NCBI RefSeq assembly: GCF_001202035.1
Contig: NZ_LGHT01000004.1
Location: forward strand, 113,561-177,560
From: Pseudorhodobacter wandonensis
GTDB taxonomy: Bacteria; Pseudomonadota; Alphaproteobacteria; Rhodobacterales; Rhodobacteraceae
Length of the DNA stretch: 64,000 nt
Direction of reading: 5' to 3'
The notes under the pieces: generated by a model
Database searches by the model: none
Told to the model about the DNA's origin: nothing
The model's input: only the letters and a program-made list of their open reading frames with translations
Program-made: the position numbers and the translations under genes
Shown here: piece by piece, positions 35,831 through 45,350 of the stretch
How positions within the stretch are numbered: the stretch's first letter is position 1
Layout: every line of letters starts with the position of its first letter

Positions 35831-35861
35831 GAAGCCGCTCCGAATAGGGCGGCTTCTTTTT
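35831..35861 (+). terminator. Intrinsic terminator of the sugar operon
   Basis: Stem GAAGCCGC (35831-35838) with GCGGCTTC (35849-35856), 10-nt loop, followed directly by TTTTT. A classic Rho-independent terminator 18 nt after the glycerate kinase stop. Confidence 0.9.
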
Positions 35862-35970
35862 GCCCTAACAATTCCGGCCCTCATGGCGCTAAAGGTGGCT
35901 GCCAATGTCTTGCGAGACGACTTTGCCCAGCGCGCTTGTGCGTCTTCAATCAGGTATCGCCTGCAAGGTA

Positions 35971-36372
35971 TTAGAATCCTTCGTGAACACGTTTGCCTTT
36001 GGCCATATTGCTTTCAAGGGTCGCATGGGTGCTTTTCAACTGAAAACGTTTTTCTTGCCCAAAGGCTCTGTCGCCTTTGAAACAATTTTTCGCGCATCCA
36101 GCAGCTTTGCCACTTCGTTCAGTGTATCATGTTTGCGTGCAATATCGACTGTCGAAAACAATGACCGAGTGAAGATCATTTCCCAATGGGTCGAGATCGC
36201 TGCAGCTTTGAAAGGCATGATGTTAAGCACCTTAGGATAATCGATCAGGCCAAAACGGTCTTGTGGGGTGATGAATTCAGTAATCTTGTCGATATATTTA
36301 GTGTGTGTAGGTAAAAAAACAAACCCGGGCTGCCCAATCCCCAAGGCTTCGATTTGGGGCGCCCAGATCAAC
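35971..36372 (-). pseudogene. C-terminal remnant of a zinc-binding alcohol dehydrogenase/quinone oxidoreductase
   Basis: Minus-strand fragment that reads F-G-L-I-D-Y-P-K-V-L-N-I-M-P-F-K, then H-W-E-M-I-F-T-R-S-L-F, as in the C-terminal part of zinc-binding MDR alcohol dehydrogenases. A frameshift near 36036 follows, after which the family's last residues appear in another frame (H-A-T-L-E-S-N ... V-H-E-G-F, TAA at 35971-35973). The N-terminal catalytic half is missing and is replaced by SDR-like sequence. Confidence 0.75.
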
Positions 36373-36672
36373 GGGGGCTTGCGTGGCAGAGTACAGGTTG
36401 ATGATGCGGCCGACGCTTCCCAAAAGGGGCAACAAGTATTTGGTCAGCGCGTAAGGCGCAATCGTGTTCACCCAAAATCGCAGATCCTGCCCATCGGCGG
36501 TAACCACTTGCGTAGGGTGGCGCAAAGGTAAGATTTCATCGGCAACCCCTAAAGCAATACAGCTGGATTGGCCCGCGAGCAGGCCGCTAAAAACAAACGG
36601 ATCAATCATCTGACCTGCGTCCCTAAAGGACGGAACATTTGATTTGCACTTCGCGCAACCGCACCGATGCAA
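36373..36672 (-). pseudogene. Remnant of a short-chain dehydrogenase
   Basis: Minus-strand fragment with the middle of an SDR protein: T-A-D-G-Q-D-L-R-F-W-V-N-T-I-A-P-Y-A-L-T, then G-R-I-I-N-L-Y-S-A-T-Q-A-P-V-D. The catalytic Ser region is recognisable, but the Y-x-x-x-K segment and the N-terminal cofactor motif are gone. The reading runs straight into the alcohol dehydrogenase fragment. Confidence 0.65.
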
Positions 36673-37070
36673 ACCTGAAATCTTCGGTCTTGCGAACCCG
36701 CTCCTATTGACTGGTTATCATTGGCACTGGCCCAGCCGTGCATCCCTCCAAAGGCGCGAGAAGCTCAGGCGGTTCGGGCATAGCCCTCGCCGTCGCAAGT
36801 GCGCGATTGGCCATGCTGGAAAACATGCTGGGCACAGGCCTGTTGCGACATTTGCGCCGTAAAATGTCCTTGTCAGTAGGGGCGGATATCCTGCCCATTG
36901 CCATCAAGATGCAACCCTTGCGGCCTTAGGAAAGGCGACAGTCGTGGCAAAAAGGCTTTTTGTAGTTTACGGCCCCAAGCAGATTACCGACAAAATCCAA
37001 GTGCTCTGCGCATCATTAATTGCGTTTGACTATTTCTCAGAAAGAACGTCGGCAAGCAAAGCAGGACACG
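36673..37070. other. Non-coding stretch between gene remnants
   Basis: About 400 nt with short open frames on both strands but none that looks like a real protein. It is probably further decayed sequence of the same former cluster; nothing specific was recognised. Confidence 0.4.
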
Positions 37071-37238
37071 AAAATGGCTGGATCCGGCATATCGATCTTC
37101 CTTAAGCGGGGCGTCCTCCGTGAACTGGCCCGAGGCAATCTGGTCAGCTTCGCGCCGGACGATCGGCTTGACCGAGAAACCGCGCTTAGGGTGGTTTACC
37201 CTAAATCGAATGTGCTAATTGCCAATGTGAGGGTTTGA
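37071..37238 (+). pseudogene. C-terminal remnant of a LysR-type regulator (tentative)
   Basis: Short frame reading G-S-G-I-S-I-F-L-K-R, then L-A-R-G-N-L-V-S-F, like the end of a LysR effector-binding domain (G-x-G-I-x-x-L-P ... L-x-x-G-x-L-V). The rest of the gene is absent. Being on the plus strand next to minus-strand SDR/dehydrogenase debris, it may be the former divergent regulator. Weak evidence. Confidence 0.4.
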
Positions 37239-37527
37239 TTAATTTCCTGCCCGATAGAGCAGGAGACATCCTAGTACTACTCGGCTAACGGCCCGGATGG
37301 GGCCAGCCGATGAAAGCCGTTCATATTGCGCTCCGAAAGTACCGCATTCCAATTCTATGCGACCTACCTACCCCAACGATACAAAAGCATGCAGATGCCC
37401 GCGCTAGGCCGCCGGGCCATATGTGGAACAACCGCAGGAAAGCGAAATGCGCTGCTGGGATGGTTCCGCACACCGCACTGGAATTTCATGCACCAGCGAT
37501 GTGCGGAAATTTGTCTCTCTGCGTGAC
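37239..37527. other. Non-coding stretch before tdh
   Basis: About 290 nt; no recognisable gene, repeat or terminator. A 65-codon plus-strand frame here has no family resemblance and runs into the tdh 3' end region. Confidence 0.35.
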
Positions 37528-38568
37528 CTATTCTGTCCAGTCCATCACAACCTTGCCAGCCGTTCCCGATAACATGGCCTCAAACCCGCTTTCAAAATCA
37601 TCGGCTTTGATCCGATGGGTAATCAGTCCCGAAAGATCGAGGCCCGACTGTACAAGTGCAATCATCTTGTACCATGTCTCGTACATTTCGCGGCCGTAGA
37701 TGCCTTTGACGTTCAACATCTTGAAGATGATCTTGTTCCAATCCACCGCGAATTCGGTGGGTGCAATTCCCAACAGAGCTATCTTGCCGCCGTTGTTCAT
37801 CGTATCGATCATATCGCGCATCGCTATGGCAGAGCCCGACATTTCCAGCCCGACATCAAAGCCCTCGGTCATGCCAAGCCGTGCCATCACATCTTTCAAC
37901 TTTTCCTCATTGGCGTTGACGACATGCTGGATGCCCAGTCGCCTCGCAAGATCGATCCGGTAAGGGCTGATATCAGTGATAACCACTTTGCGCGCCCCGG
38001 CCTTTTGCGCCACCAAGGCCCCCATGATGCCAATCGGCCCTGCGCCTGTAACCAGAACGTCCTCACCAATCAGATCAAAAGACAAAGCGGTATGAACGGC
38101 ATTGCCAAAGGGGTCAAAAATGGCAGCAATCTCATCGGGTACATCATCGGGGATGGGCACTACATTCGATTCCGGTATGCAAAGATATTCGGCAAAACTG
38201 CCGGGCCGGTTTACACCCACGCCCTGCGTGTTGCGGCACAGATGCCCCCGCCCTGCCCGACAATTCCGGCACGTGCCGCAAACGATATGGCCTTCGCCAG
38301 CAACCCGCTGACCGATGCGATACTTTGTTGCCGCTGCCCCACAATCGACAATCTCGCCGCAGAATTCATGGCCGACAACCATCGGGACCGGCACGGTTTT
38401 GGCCGACCAAGCATCCCATTTCCAGATATGAACATCTGTACCACAAATTGCGGATTTCCGCACTTTGATCAACACATCAGCAGGTCCCGGCGTAGGCACC
38501 GGAACGCGCTCCATCCACAAACCTGTTTCCGCCCTTGCCTTGACCAAAGCTTTCATTTCGTTTGACAT
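37528..38568 (-). CDS. tdh: L-threonine 3-dehydrogenase
   Basis: Zn- and NAD-dependent oxidation of threonine to 2-amino-3-ketobutyrate; 346 aa. The ATG at 38568 sits 6 nt after GGAGGAG. Catalytic zinc site I-C-G-T-D-V-H (Cys42) and G-H-E-F; structural four-Cys zinc site [15 protein letters not shown] around residues 95-110; Rossmann G-A-G-P-I-G-I-M-G. It lies 41 nt downstream of kbl, the enzyme that takes its product, forming the usual threonine-to-glycine operon. Confidence 0.96.
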   Translation of the reverse strand: MSNEMKALVKARAETGLWMERVPVPTPGPADVLIKVRKSAICGTDVHIWKWDAWSAKTVPVPMVVGHEFCGEIVDCGAAATKYRIGQRVAGEGHIVCGTCRNCRAGRGHLCRNTQGVGVNRPGSFAEYLCIPESNVVPIPDDVPDEIAAIFDPFGNAVHTALSFDLIGEDVLVTGAGPIGIMGALVAQKAGARKVVITDISPYRIDLARRLGIQHVVNANEEKLKDVMARLGMTEGFDVGLEMSGSAIAMRDMIDTMNNGGKIALLGIAPTEFAVDWNKIIFKMLNVKGIYGREMYETWYKMIALVQSGLDLSGLITHRIKADDFESGFEAMLSGTAGKVVMDWTE

Positions 38569-38609
38569 ATTCACTCCTCCTTGTCGTGCCGGGCTAGCTT
38601 TCTAGGGGC

Positions 38610-39803
38610 TTAACGGTTCAACAGGCCCAATTCCTGACCAACTTCGGTAAATGCGACAATCGCTGTTTCCAAATCCTCGCGGCTGTGCGCGGCTGAAATT
38701 TGCGTCCGGATACGGTCTTGGCCGCGCGGCACCACAGGAAAGCTGAACGGCGCCACATAGACACCGCGCTGGTCCAACCGCCGCGCCATCTCTTGGGCCA
38801 GCGCCGCATCGCGCAGCATCACCGGAACAATAGGATGTTCGCCTGGCAAAAGCTCAAAGCCGGCGACCGTCATTTGAGCGCGGAAAAACGCGGTATTTTC
38901 AACCAGCTTGGCGCGCAGGTCGCCCGAAGCGTCCAGCATATCCAGAACGCGCAGGCTGGTTGCCGCAATCACCGGTGCCAGTGTGTTCGAAAACAGATAG
39001 GGCCGCGAGCGTTGGCGCAGCCATTCGATGACCTCGGCCTTACCCGAGGTATACCCCCCCGAGGCCCCGCCAAGCGCCTTGCCCAATGTGCCGGTCACAA
39101 TATCAACCCGCCCCATGACGCCGCGATATTCTATGCTGCCCCGCCCTGTTTTACCCAAAAAGCCAATGGCGTGGCTGTCATCGACCATGACCATCGCGTC
39201 ATATTTCTCGGCCAGATCACAAATCTGGTCCAGCTTGGCGATATAGCCGTCCATCGAAAAAACACCATCGGTCGCGATCAGGCGAAAACGGGCATCTTGG
39301 GCGGCTTGCAAATGGGCCTCTAGCTCGGCCATATCGGAATTGGCGTAGCGCAGACGCCGCGCCTTGCACAGCCGGATGCCGTCGATGATCGAAGCATGGT
39401 TCAGTGCGTCGGAAATGATCGCGTCCTCTTCGCCGAGCAGGGTTTCGAACAGGCCAGTATTGGCGTCGAAACAGCTGGAATAGAGGATGGTATCTTCCAT
39501 ACCCAGAAAGGCCGAAATCCGGGCTTCCAGCGCTTTATGTTCCTCTTGCGTGCCGCAAATGAACCGAACCGACGACATGCCGTAACCATACTGGTCCAGC
39601 GCGGCCTTGGCTGCCTCTATCAGATCGGGGTTGTCGGACAAACCAAGGTAGTTATTGGCGCAAAGGTTGATGACCCGCCGCCCGCCGCGCAGTTCTACAG
39701 CTCCAGCTTGCTTTGAGGTGATAATCCGTTCGGATTTGAACAAACCTGCGGCCTTCAACCCGTCAAGTTCTTGCGAAAGATGCTCTGCAAAGCTGTGGCT
39801 CAT
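38610..39803 (-). CDS. kbl: Glycine C-acetyltransferase (2-amino-3-ketobutyrate CoA ligase)
   Basis: PLP enzyme (397 aa) that splits 2-amino-3-ketobutyrate with CoA to glycine and acetyl-CoA. The ATG at 39803 gives the standard N-terminus; an in-frame extension of 18 codons is rejected. PLP lysine is Lys242 in [20 protein letters not shown] (208-217) binds the cofactor. Operon with tdh. Confidence 0.96.
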   Translation of the reverse strand: MSHSFAEHLSQELDGLKAAGLFKSERIITSKQAGAVELRGGRRVINLCANNYLGLSDNPDLIEAAKAALDQYGYGMSSVRFICGTQEEHKALEARISAFLGMEDTILYSSCFDANTGLFETLLGEEDAIISDALNHASIIDGIRLCKARRLRYANSDMAELEAHLQAAQDARFRLIATDGVFSMDGYIAKLDQICDLAEKYDAMVMVDDSHAIGFLGKTGRGSIEYRGVMGRVDIVTGTLGKALGGASGGYTSGKAEVIEWLRQRSRPYLFSNTLAPVIAATSLRVLDMLDASGDLRAKLVENTAFFRAQMTVAGFELLPGEHPIVPVMLRDAALAQEMARRLDQRGVYVAPFSFPVVPRGQDRIRTQISAAHSREDLETAIVAFTEVGQELGLLNR

Positions 39804-40071
39804 TGGTTTACCTCGGTCAAAAATATCTGGGTGGAAATCAAAATCACGATATAGCATGTCCGTCCGTGTTCAACGCCGAACTGCGCACCAGTTACGTGGC
39901 GGTGCAGCAGAGCCGCCGATAGTAGGCGTTTAATTCAGCCAATTTCTGCACCCCATCAAACAATTCTGGATACTTATGGTTTCAGACCGCCCTGAAGTCG
40001 TCCAAGAACCAAAGAGCTTGCAATTGCGGTTAGAAAACGGGGCATGCGCAAACCAGCACTATATGGTCTGA

Positions 40072-40374
40072 TCAGAAATTGAGCGCGGTCGTCCACCGCA
40101 CGATTGACAGATCATTCCGGTTTGCAATGTTTTGCGCAAAGCTCTGCAAATCTTGTCCGCTATCGATCACCGAACAAAAAACAGTGCCTGAAGCACTGCA
40201 CTTAACGGAAATCGGTACCGCTCCGATGGCCTCAAACTCTTGGAATATGGCACGTGTGCCGGCCCAAAAATCCTCGACAGAAAACTCAGCCTCAAAGCTG
40301 ATCTTTTTTCCCGGAAAATCCTGCCGCAGTCGATGAATTGAAACGATAGGAATACTACAAGCCTGCTCCGTCAT
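40072..40374 (-). CDS. Conserved-looking small protein, unknown function
   Basis: 100-aa soluble protein. The ATG at 40374 follows GGAGGG, which decides the start. No signal peptide or helix. The pattern (alternating hydrophobic strands, an ending in L-S-I-V-R-W-T-T-A-L) suggests a small alpha/beta sandwich, perhaps ACT-like, but I do not recognise the family. It stands alone, with gaps of about 270 nt to kbl and 365 nt to arfB. Confidence 0.6.
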   Translation of the reverse strand: MTEQACSIPIVSIHRLRQDFPGKKISFEAEFSVEDFWAGTRAIFQEFEAIGAVPISVKCSASGTVFCSVIDSGQDLQSFAQNIANRNDLSIVRWTTALNF

Positions 40375-40739
40375 GGCGCCCTCCAAAATGAATCGAAGGG
40401 CCGTCAGCGCCTTCGCTTTAGCTGCATTTGTTTCGCGCCCGCAATCTGCATATCAAATCGGCGCGTTCGTGTGAGGCCTGCTATTGCATTGCGCAGAACC
40501 AGTCAAGCGCAACCATACATGGTTCGGTTGCGCTGTTGCTAAAGACCCAAATGCAACGAGGCAGAGCTGCACGCCACCTGTGACGGCCCGCTAGGCTTGC
40601 TTTGAAAGGGATGCTCAGGCCCAATCCTTTTGACTTGGGCCATACAGATCATTTACGCGGTTGCCACGCTCGGTGAAAATCAATCGCTTTTGCCTGACGC
40701 CCCCCTTTCGCTCGACGTTATTTCGAGTAGGGTCACCGC
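40375..40739. promoter_or_regulatory. Intergenic region with nested inverted repeats
   Basis: 365 nt. It contains AGCGCAACC (40506-40514) paired with GGTTGCGCT (40526-40534), and inside it AACCATACATGGTT (40511-40524), a second palindrome. The half-site AACC/GGTT recurs, as expected for a dimeric repressor operator or a hairpin. No T-tract follows. The arfB ribosome site is weak. Confidence 0.4.
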
Positions 40740-41162
40740 ATGTTACGGATCAATGATGAGATAGCCCTTGCGGATTGGGAGCTGTCAGAAAGCTTTACGC
40801 GCGCATCTGGCCCTGGCGGGCAGAATGTGAACAAGGTTTCGACGGCTGTAGAACTGCGGTTTGAGGCAGAGCGGTCGCCCCACCTGCCCGCCCCGGTGAA
40901 AACCCGGTTGAAACGGCTTGCCGGCAGGCGTTGGACCCTGGACGGGGCGATCGTCATCCGCGCCGAGGAAACCCGCAGCCAGATCCGCAATCGTGAAATT
41001 GCGCGCGAACGGTTGGTCGAAATGATCCGCGCTGCCTTGGTTGCGCCGAAACGACGGATTGCGACCAAGCCGACCTATAGCAGCCAAAAGCGCAGATTGG
41101 CCGCCAAATCGGTGCGCGGCACTGTAAAATCCCTGCGGGGCAAAGTGGAGCCTGAAGAATGA
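40740..41162 (+). CDS. arfB: Peptidyl-tRNA hydrolase ArfB (stalled-ribosome rescue)
   Basis: 140-aa rescue factor that hydrolyses peptidyl-tRNA on ribosomes lacking a stop codon. The catalytic G-G-Q is at residues 26-28 within S-G-P-G-G-Q-N-V-N-K-V, and the basic C-terminal tail (K-R-R-L-A-A-K ... R-G-K-V) that enters the mRNA channel is present. Release-factor domains 2 and 4 are lacking, as in ArfB/YaeJ. It overlaps the next gene by 4 nt. Confidence 0.94.
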   Translation: MLRINDEIALADWELSESFTRASGPGGQNVNKVSTAVELRFEAERSPHLPAPVKTRLKRLAGRRWTLDGAIVIRAEETRSQIRNREIARERLVEMIRAALVAPKRRIATKPTYSSQKRRLAAKSVRGTVKSLRGKVEPEE

Positions 41163-42418
41163 GTGAAACGATTACCGACCGTCGCGCCCGCCTGATGGGG
41201 CCGAATGTGCCAACATTCTATCGCACCCCCGTGCATATCGTGCGGGGTGAGGGCGTTTGGCTGTGGGATGCCGCGGGCAAACGGTACTTGGATTGCTATA
41301 ACAACGTGCCGCATGTGGGGCATTGCCACCCCGCAGTGGTGGGCGCGATTGCAAAACAGGCGGCTGTGCTGAACACCCATACCCGCTATCACCATGACCT
41401 TGTGCTGGACTATATTGAACAGCTGACGGCGCGGCTGGGCCACGGCATTTCACAATGTATCATGACCTGCACCGGGTCCGAGGCGAATGACATCGCCTTG
41501 CGCATGGCGCAGGCGGTGACGGGCAAGATCGGGGTGATCGCCACCGATAACACCTATCACGGGAACACGACCGCGACCTCGGCTTTGTCATCACGCCGCC
41601 CTCCGATTGGGGGGTACCCGGCGCATGTCCGGCTTGTGCCTGCACCTGATAGCCTGCGTAATCCCGACCCCGATGGCAGCATTTTCGCGGAACATATCAA
41701 AGCGGCGATCAAAGATCTGAACGCTTGCGGTATCGGATTTTCAGGGATGATGCTATGCCCGGCATTCGCCAATGAGGGCATCCCGACTGTAAAACCTAGG
41801 TTCTTTGCCAAGGCCGAGGCAGAGATCCGCGCAGCGGGGGGGCTGATACTATGCGATGAGGTGCAACCCGGTTTTGGCCGTATGGGCAGCCATTTCTGGG
41901 GGCACGAGTGGCTGGGCCTAACCCCTGATGTGGTAACATGTGGCAAGCCGATGGCGAATGGCCACCCTGTTGCCGCCGTGCTGGCGCGGCCGGATGTTAT
42001 GGCGGCCTTTCGCAATGCCTTTGGCTATTTCAACACATTTGGCGGCAATCCGGTTTCTGCGGCGGCCTGTATTGCTACGCTGAAGGTGATTGACGACGAG
42101 GGATTGCAAGACAATGCGGCGCAAACATCTGCCTATGTGATGGAACGCCTGCGCGCCTTGCGCCATCCGTTGCTGGCCGAGGTGCGGGGCGTGGGTATGT
42201 TCTTTGGCGCGGAATTTGTACTGGACAGCAACAATACGCCTGCGACAGCATTTGTCGAGAATTTGGTAGAGGCGATGGTTGCCAAAGGCTTTATCCTGAA
42301 CCGGATTGGCCGCGCCGGAAACACGCTTAAAATCCGCCCTCCGCTGCCATTCGGGCGTGAACACGCTGATCGATTGATTGATGCACTGAAAAACGCGTTA
42401 CAAGAGGTGCCTGTATGA
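41159..42418 (+). CDS. Class III PLP enzyme (AGXT2/phospho-lyase-like)
   Basis: 419-aa fold-type I PLP enzyme. Schiff-base Lys263 lies in C-G-K-P-M-A-N-G-H-P, G-S-E-A-N-D at 106-111 and C-D-E-V-Q-P-G-F-G-R at 232-241. The K-P-M-x-N-G-H-P form is that of the AGXT2L1/AGXT2L2 branch (ethanolamine-phosphate and phosphohydroxylysine phospho-lyases) as well as related transaminases. The next, overlapping gene encodes an APH-fold kinase, which is the partner expected for a phospho-lyase. Plain transaminase function remains possible. Confidence 0.85.
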   Translation: MSETITDRRARLMGPNVPTFYRTPVHIVRGEGVWLWDAAGKRYLDCYNNVPHVGHCHPAVVGAIAKQAAVLNTHTRYHHDLVLDYIEQLTARLGHGISQCIMTCTGSEANDIALRMAQAVTGKIGVIATDNTYHGNTTATSALSSRRPPIGGYPAHVRLVPAPDSLRNPDPDGSIFAEHIKAAIKDLNACGIGFSGMMLCPAFANEGIPTVKPRFFAKAEAEIRAAGGLILCDEVQPGFGRMGSHFWGHEWLGLTPDVVTCGKPMANGHPVAAVLARPDVMAAFRNAFGYFNTFGGNPVSAAACIATLKVIDDEGLQDNAAQTSAYVMERLRALRHPLLAEVRGVGMFFGAEFVLDSNNTPATAFVENLVEAMVAKGFILNRIGRAGNTLKIRPPLPFGREHADRLIDALKNALQEVPV

Positions 42419-43353
42419 GCATCGAACAACTGGCGGCTGAGGCGGCCGAACATTGGGGTGGCAAGCCGCTTGCCCTGATCCGCAACCGCGAGAATGCGGT
42501 GTTTCGAATGGCTTTACCGAACGGCGACCTTGCGGCTTTGCGGCTGCACCGCATCGGCTATCAGACTGCGGCAGCGATTGAATCCGAGCTGTGGTTTTGT
42601 GGGGCCTTGGCTGGCGCGGGTTTGCCAGTGCCGCGGGCATTGCCTGCGCAGAATGGCGCGGCGCTGGTGGTGTTGCAAAGCGGGCGCATTGCTTCGGCGG
42701 TGGAATGGCTATCCGGTGCGGCGCTCGGAGAAGCCGGTGTGCCGCTGGCGGGCGGGGCCAAGGATCAAGCAGCACAGCATTATGCACTGGGCAAGCTGTT
42801 GGCGCGTGTACATTCGGCGACCGAGAGATTGAACCTGCCGCCCAGTTTTGACCGCCCCGCGTGGGATGTTGATGGGCTGACGGGCGAGACACCATTTTGG
42901 GGCCGGTTTTGGGAGCACCCGGCGCTGATCGGTGCAGAGCAGGCCGAAATGCAAGCAGCCCGTGATTTTCTGCGCTCCGGTTTGCTCGCCCATGCGAAAA
43001 CCGCTCCACTGATCCCAATCCATGCCGATGTGCTGCGCGAGAATATTCTGGTTGACGGCAAGGCGCTGTCGCTGATCGATTTTGACGATTGCGGGCTGGG
43101 GTTTGCGCTGTATGACCTTGGCACCGTTTTGTCACAAAACCTTTACGAACCTGCCTTTGCCGAGATCCGGGCAGCATTGATCGACGGCTATCAAACTTTG
43201 CGGCCGGTTGAGGCGCGTATGGTCGATTTGTTCACCTTGGCGCGGAGCCTGGCCTCGGTAGGATGGACAATGCCACGGCTTGCGCCGGATGATCCTATCA
43301 TGCGCAGCCATATTGCGCGCGCGTTGCTGTGCGCAGGTCGTATCATCCAATGA
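42415..43353 (+). CDS. APH/choline-kinase-fold small-molecule kinase
   Basis: 312-aa phosphotransferase. The catalytic loop reads I-H-A-D-V-L-R-E-N-I-L-V (about residues 201-212) and the metal-binding segment L-I-D-F-D-D-C-G-L-G (about 221-230). The fold matches homoserine kinase type II and hydroxylysine-kinase-like proteins; the phosphorylated substrate is unknown. Overlaps of 4 nt on both sides suggest one operon. An amino alcohol that is phosphorylated here and then cleaved by the upstream PLP enzyme is a reasonable hypothesis. Confidence 0.8.
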   Translation: MSIEQLAAEAAEHWGGKPLALIRNRENAVFRMALPNGDLAALRLHRIGYQTAAAIESELWFCGALAGAGLPVPRALPAQNGAALVVLQSGRIASAVEWLSGAALGEAGVPLAGGAKDQAAQHYALGKLLARVHSATERLNLPPSFDRPAWDVDGLTGETPFWGRFWEHPALIGAEQAEMQAARDFLRSGLLAHAKTAPLIPIHADVLRENILVDGKALSLIDFDDCGLGFALYDLGTVLSQNLYEPAFAEIRAALIDGYQTLRPVEARMVDLFTLARSLASVGWTMPRLAPDDPIMRSHIARALLCAGRIIQ

Positions 43354-43808
43354 CGGCAAGGGTGTTCCGCTTTGTCCACAGTCTGTTTTACCGACCGAAT
43401 CTGCTGCAGGTCGCAGCACTCTGCTGGCGTCAGAACGGGGAAGAACGGCAATTTTTGTTAATCCGCAGCCTTGATAGCAACCGCTGGATTATCCCAAAGG
43501 GCTGGCCGATGCGCGGCAAAACCCTGGCCGAGGCAGCCGCGATCGAAGCATGGGAGGAAGCAGGCGTAAAGGGCCGTGTTTCACCCAAGTCAATGGGCAG
43601 TTTCCACTACGAAAAACTACGCGGAACGGGTGTAAAGCAATCTTGCGATGCGCGCGTATTCGACCTGCATGTCACGAGCCTTGAGCCGCAATTTCCCGAA
43701 GCCGAGCTGCGCAAGCCCAAATGGTTCTCGGCAAAAGATGCGGCCAAACGTGTGCGAGAGCCTGAATTACAGGCCCTTATTCTTGGCCATTTGGCCAAAC
43801 AGCCTTGA
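43350..43808 (+). CDS. Nudix hydrolase
   Basis: 152-aa hydrolase of nucleoside-diphosphate-linked compounds. The ATG at 43350 overlaps the kinase stop. The Nudix box spans G-W-P-M ... to E-A-W-E-E-A-G-V (about residues 51-73): the metal-binding E-x-x-E-E core and glycines are kept, but the first Glu and the Arg of the consensus are Lys and Ile. It resembles the diphosphoinositol-polyphosphate/Ap4A type; substrate not predictable. Confidence 0.85.
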   Translation: MTARVFRFVHSLFYRPNLLQVAALCWRQNGEERQFLLIRSLDSNRWIIPKGWPMRGKTLAEAAAIEAWEEAGVKGRVSPKSMGSFHYEKLRGTGVKQSCDARVFDLHVTSLEPQFPEAELRKPKWFSAKDAAKRVREPELQALILGHLAKQP

Positions 43809-43880
43809 TCGTCGTTGTTTCTGCGCAAAAAACAAGCTAACAGCCAGCGAATTGTAACGTTCGCATGACAGGCCTTCAAA

Positions 43881-45350
43881 ATGACCGACCGCCCTGTAAA
43901 CCAGTGGAAGACGCTGGACAAAGACCTTAACCGCATCTCGCATCTAGAGCAGGCCACACATTATGTGGCACGCCCATTGATCGCGCCCGGGCTTGGCCTA
44001 GCGTTCATCGTGATTGTGGCCGTTATCGCGGCAATCTTGACGGGCGGAAGCCAAGACCAGCTGGTGGTGATCTCTGCGGCTGTGTTTGGGGCCTATATGG
44101 CGTTGAACATTGGTGCGAATGATGTTGCCAACAATATGGGCCCGGCGGTGGGTGCGAATGCTCTGACCATGGGTGGCGCGATTGCGATTGCCGCCGTGTT
44201 TGAAACAGCCGGCGCGTTGATCGCAGGCGGGGACGTGGTTTCCACTATTTCCGGCGGCATCGTTTCACCTGAAAGTCTTGCCGATCAGACCACCTTTATC
44301 TGGGCAATGATGGCAGCGCTGATTTCGGCTGCGTTGTGGATTAACCTAGCAACATGGATGGGCGCACCGGTTTCGACGACGCATTCGGTCGTGGGCGGCG
44401 TGATGGGTGCGGGTATTGCGGCAGCTGGCATGGCTGCAGTGAACTGGCCGACGATGGGGCAAATTGCGGCTAGCTGGGTAATCTCGCCCGTTTTGGGCGG
44501 TGCGATTGCAGCGTTGTTCTTGGCATTCATCAAGGCCAAGGTGGAACAGGCCGAGGATAAAATCGCCGCTGCCCGACTTTGGGTGCCAATTCTGATTGCG
44601 ATTATGGCGGGTGCATTTGCAGCTTATCTGTCAATCAAAGGTTTGAAAAAGATTGTCAGCATTGATTTGCCGACCGCGTTGCTAATTGGCCTGGGCGTTG
44701 CGGTTGTGACGCAGATCATCACCAAGCCGTTGATCCGTCGGCAATCGGAAGGGCTGGAGAACCGCAAGAAATCCCTGAAAAAGTTGTTTGGCTGGCCGTT
44801 GGTGGCATCGGCGGCACTGCTGTCATTTGCACATGGGGCGAATGATGTGGCCAATGCGGTTGGACCACTTGCCGCAATTGTGCATGCTGTGCAGGACTTT
44901 GACGCCTCTAGCAAAGTGCAGATTCCGCTTTGGGTGATGGTAGTTGGCGCGGCAGGGCTGTCGTTCGGCCTGATGCTGTTTGGGCCAAAGCTGATCCGCA
45001 TGGTTGGAAGTCAGATCACCAAGCTGAATCCGATGCGGGCCTATTGTGTCGCACTTTCAGCGGCGATCACCGTGATCGTTGCGTCTTGGCTGGGTTTGCC
45101 TGTCAGCTCAACCCATATCGCGGTTGGGGCGATTTTCGGGGTCGGATTTTACCGCGAGTATCACGCTGAAAACCGCGCGCGTAAGCTGGGCATCCTAAAG
45201 GGCAAACCGGTCGCCGTCGAAGAGCGTCGCCGCCGCAAACTGGTTCGCCGCTCGCATTTTCTGACCATTGTCGCGGCTTGGGTCATTACGGTTCCCGCAA
45301 CGGCGGCGCTTTCAGCCCTTGTGTATGTCGGCCTTTCGCTGCTGGCATAG
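43881..45350 (+). CDS. Inorganic phosphate transporter, PiT family
   Basis: Low-affinity phosphate:cation symporter, 489 aa with about ten or more membrane helices. The duplicated PiT signature is clear: G-A-N-D-V-A-N-N-M-G-P-A-V-G near residue 78 and G-A-N-D-V-A-N-A-V-G-P near 316, with a central cytoplasmic loop rich in charged residues (about 280-300). Its own start follows a 72-nt gap after the Nudix gene. No phoU-like gene (DUF47) is adjacent. Confidence 0.93.
   Translation: MTDRPVNQWKTLDKDLNRISHLEQATHYVARPLIAPGLGLAFIVIVAVIAAILTGGSQDQLVVISAAVFGAYMALNIGANDVANNMGPAVGANALTMGGAIAIAAVFETAGALIAGGDVVSTISGGIVSPESLADQTTFIWAMMAALISAALWINLATWMGAPVSTTHSVVGGVMGAGIAAAGMAAVNWPTMGQIAASWVISPVLGGAIAALFLAFIKAKVEQAEDKIAAARLWVPILIAIMAGAFAAYLSIKGLKKIVSIDLPTALLIGLGVAVVTQIITKPLIRRQSEGLENRKKSLKKLFGWPLVASAALLSFAHGANDVANAVGPLAAIVHAVQDFDASSKVQIPLWVMVVGAAGLSFGLMLFGPKLIRMVGSQITKLNPMRAYCVALSAAITVIVASWLGLPVSSTHIAVGAIFGVGFYREYHAENRARKLGILKGKPVAVEERRRRKLVRRSHFLTIVAAWVITVPATAALSALVYVGLSLLA

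Noticed and set aside
36738..36929. Small plus-strand frame of 63 codons as a gene
   Set aside because: No ribosome site and no family resemblance, and it lies within a stretch of decayed sequence.
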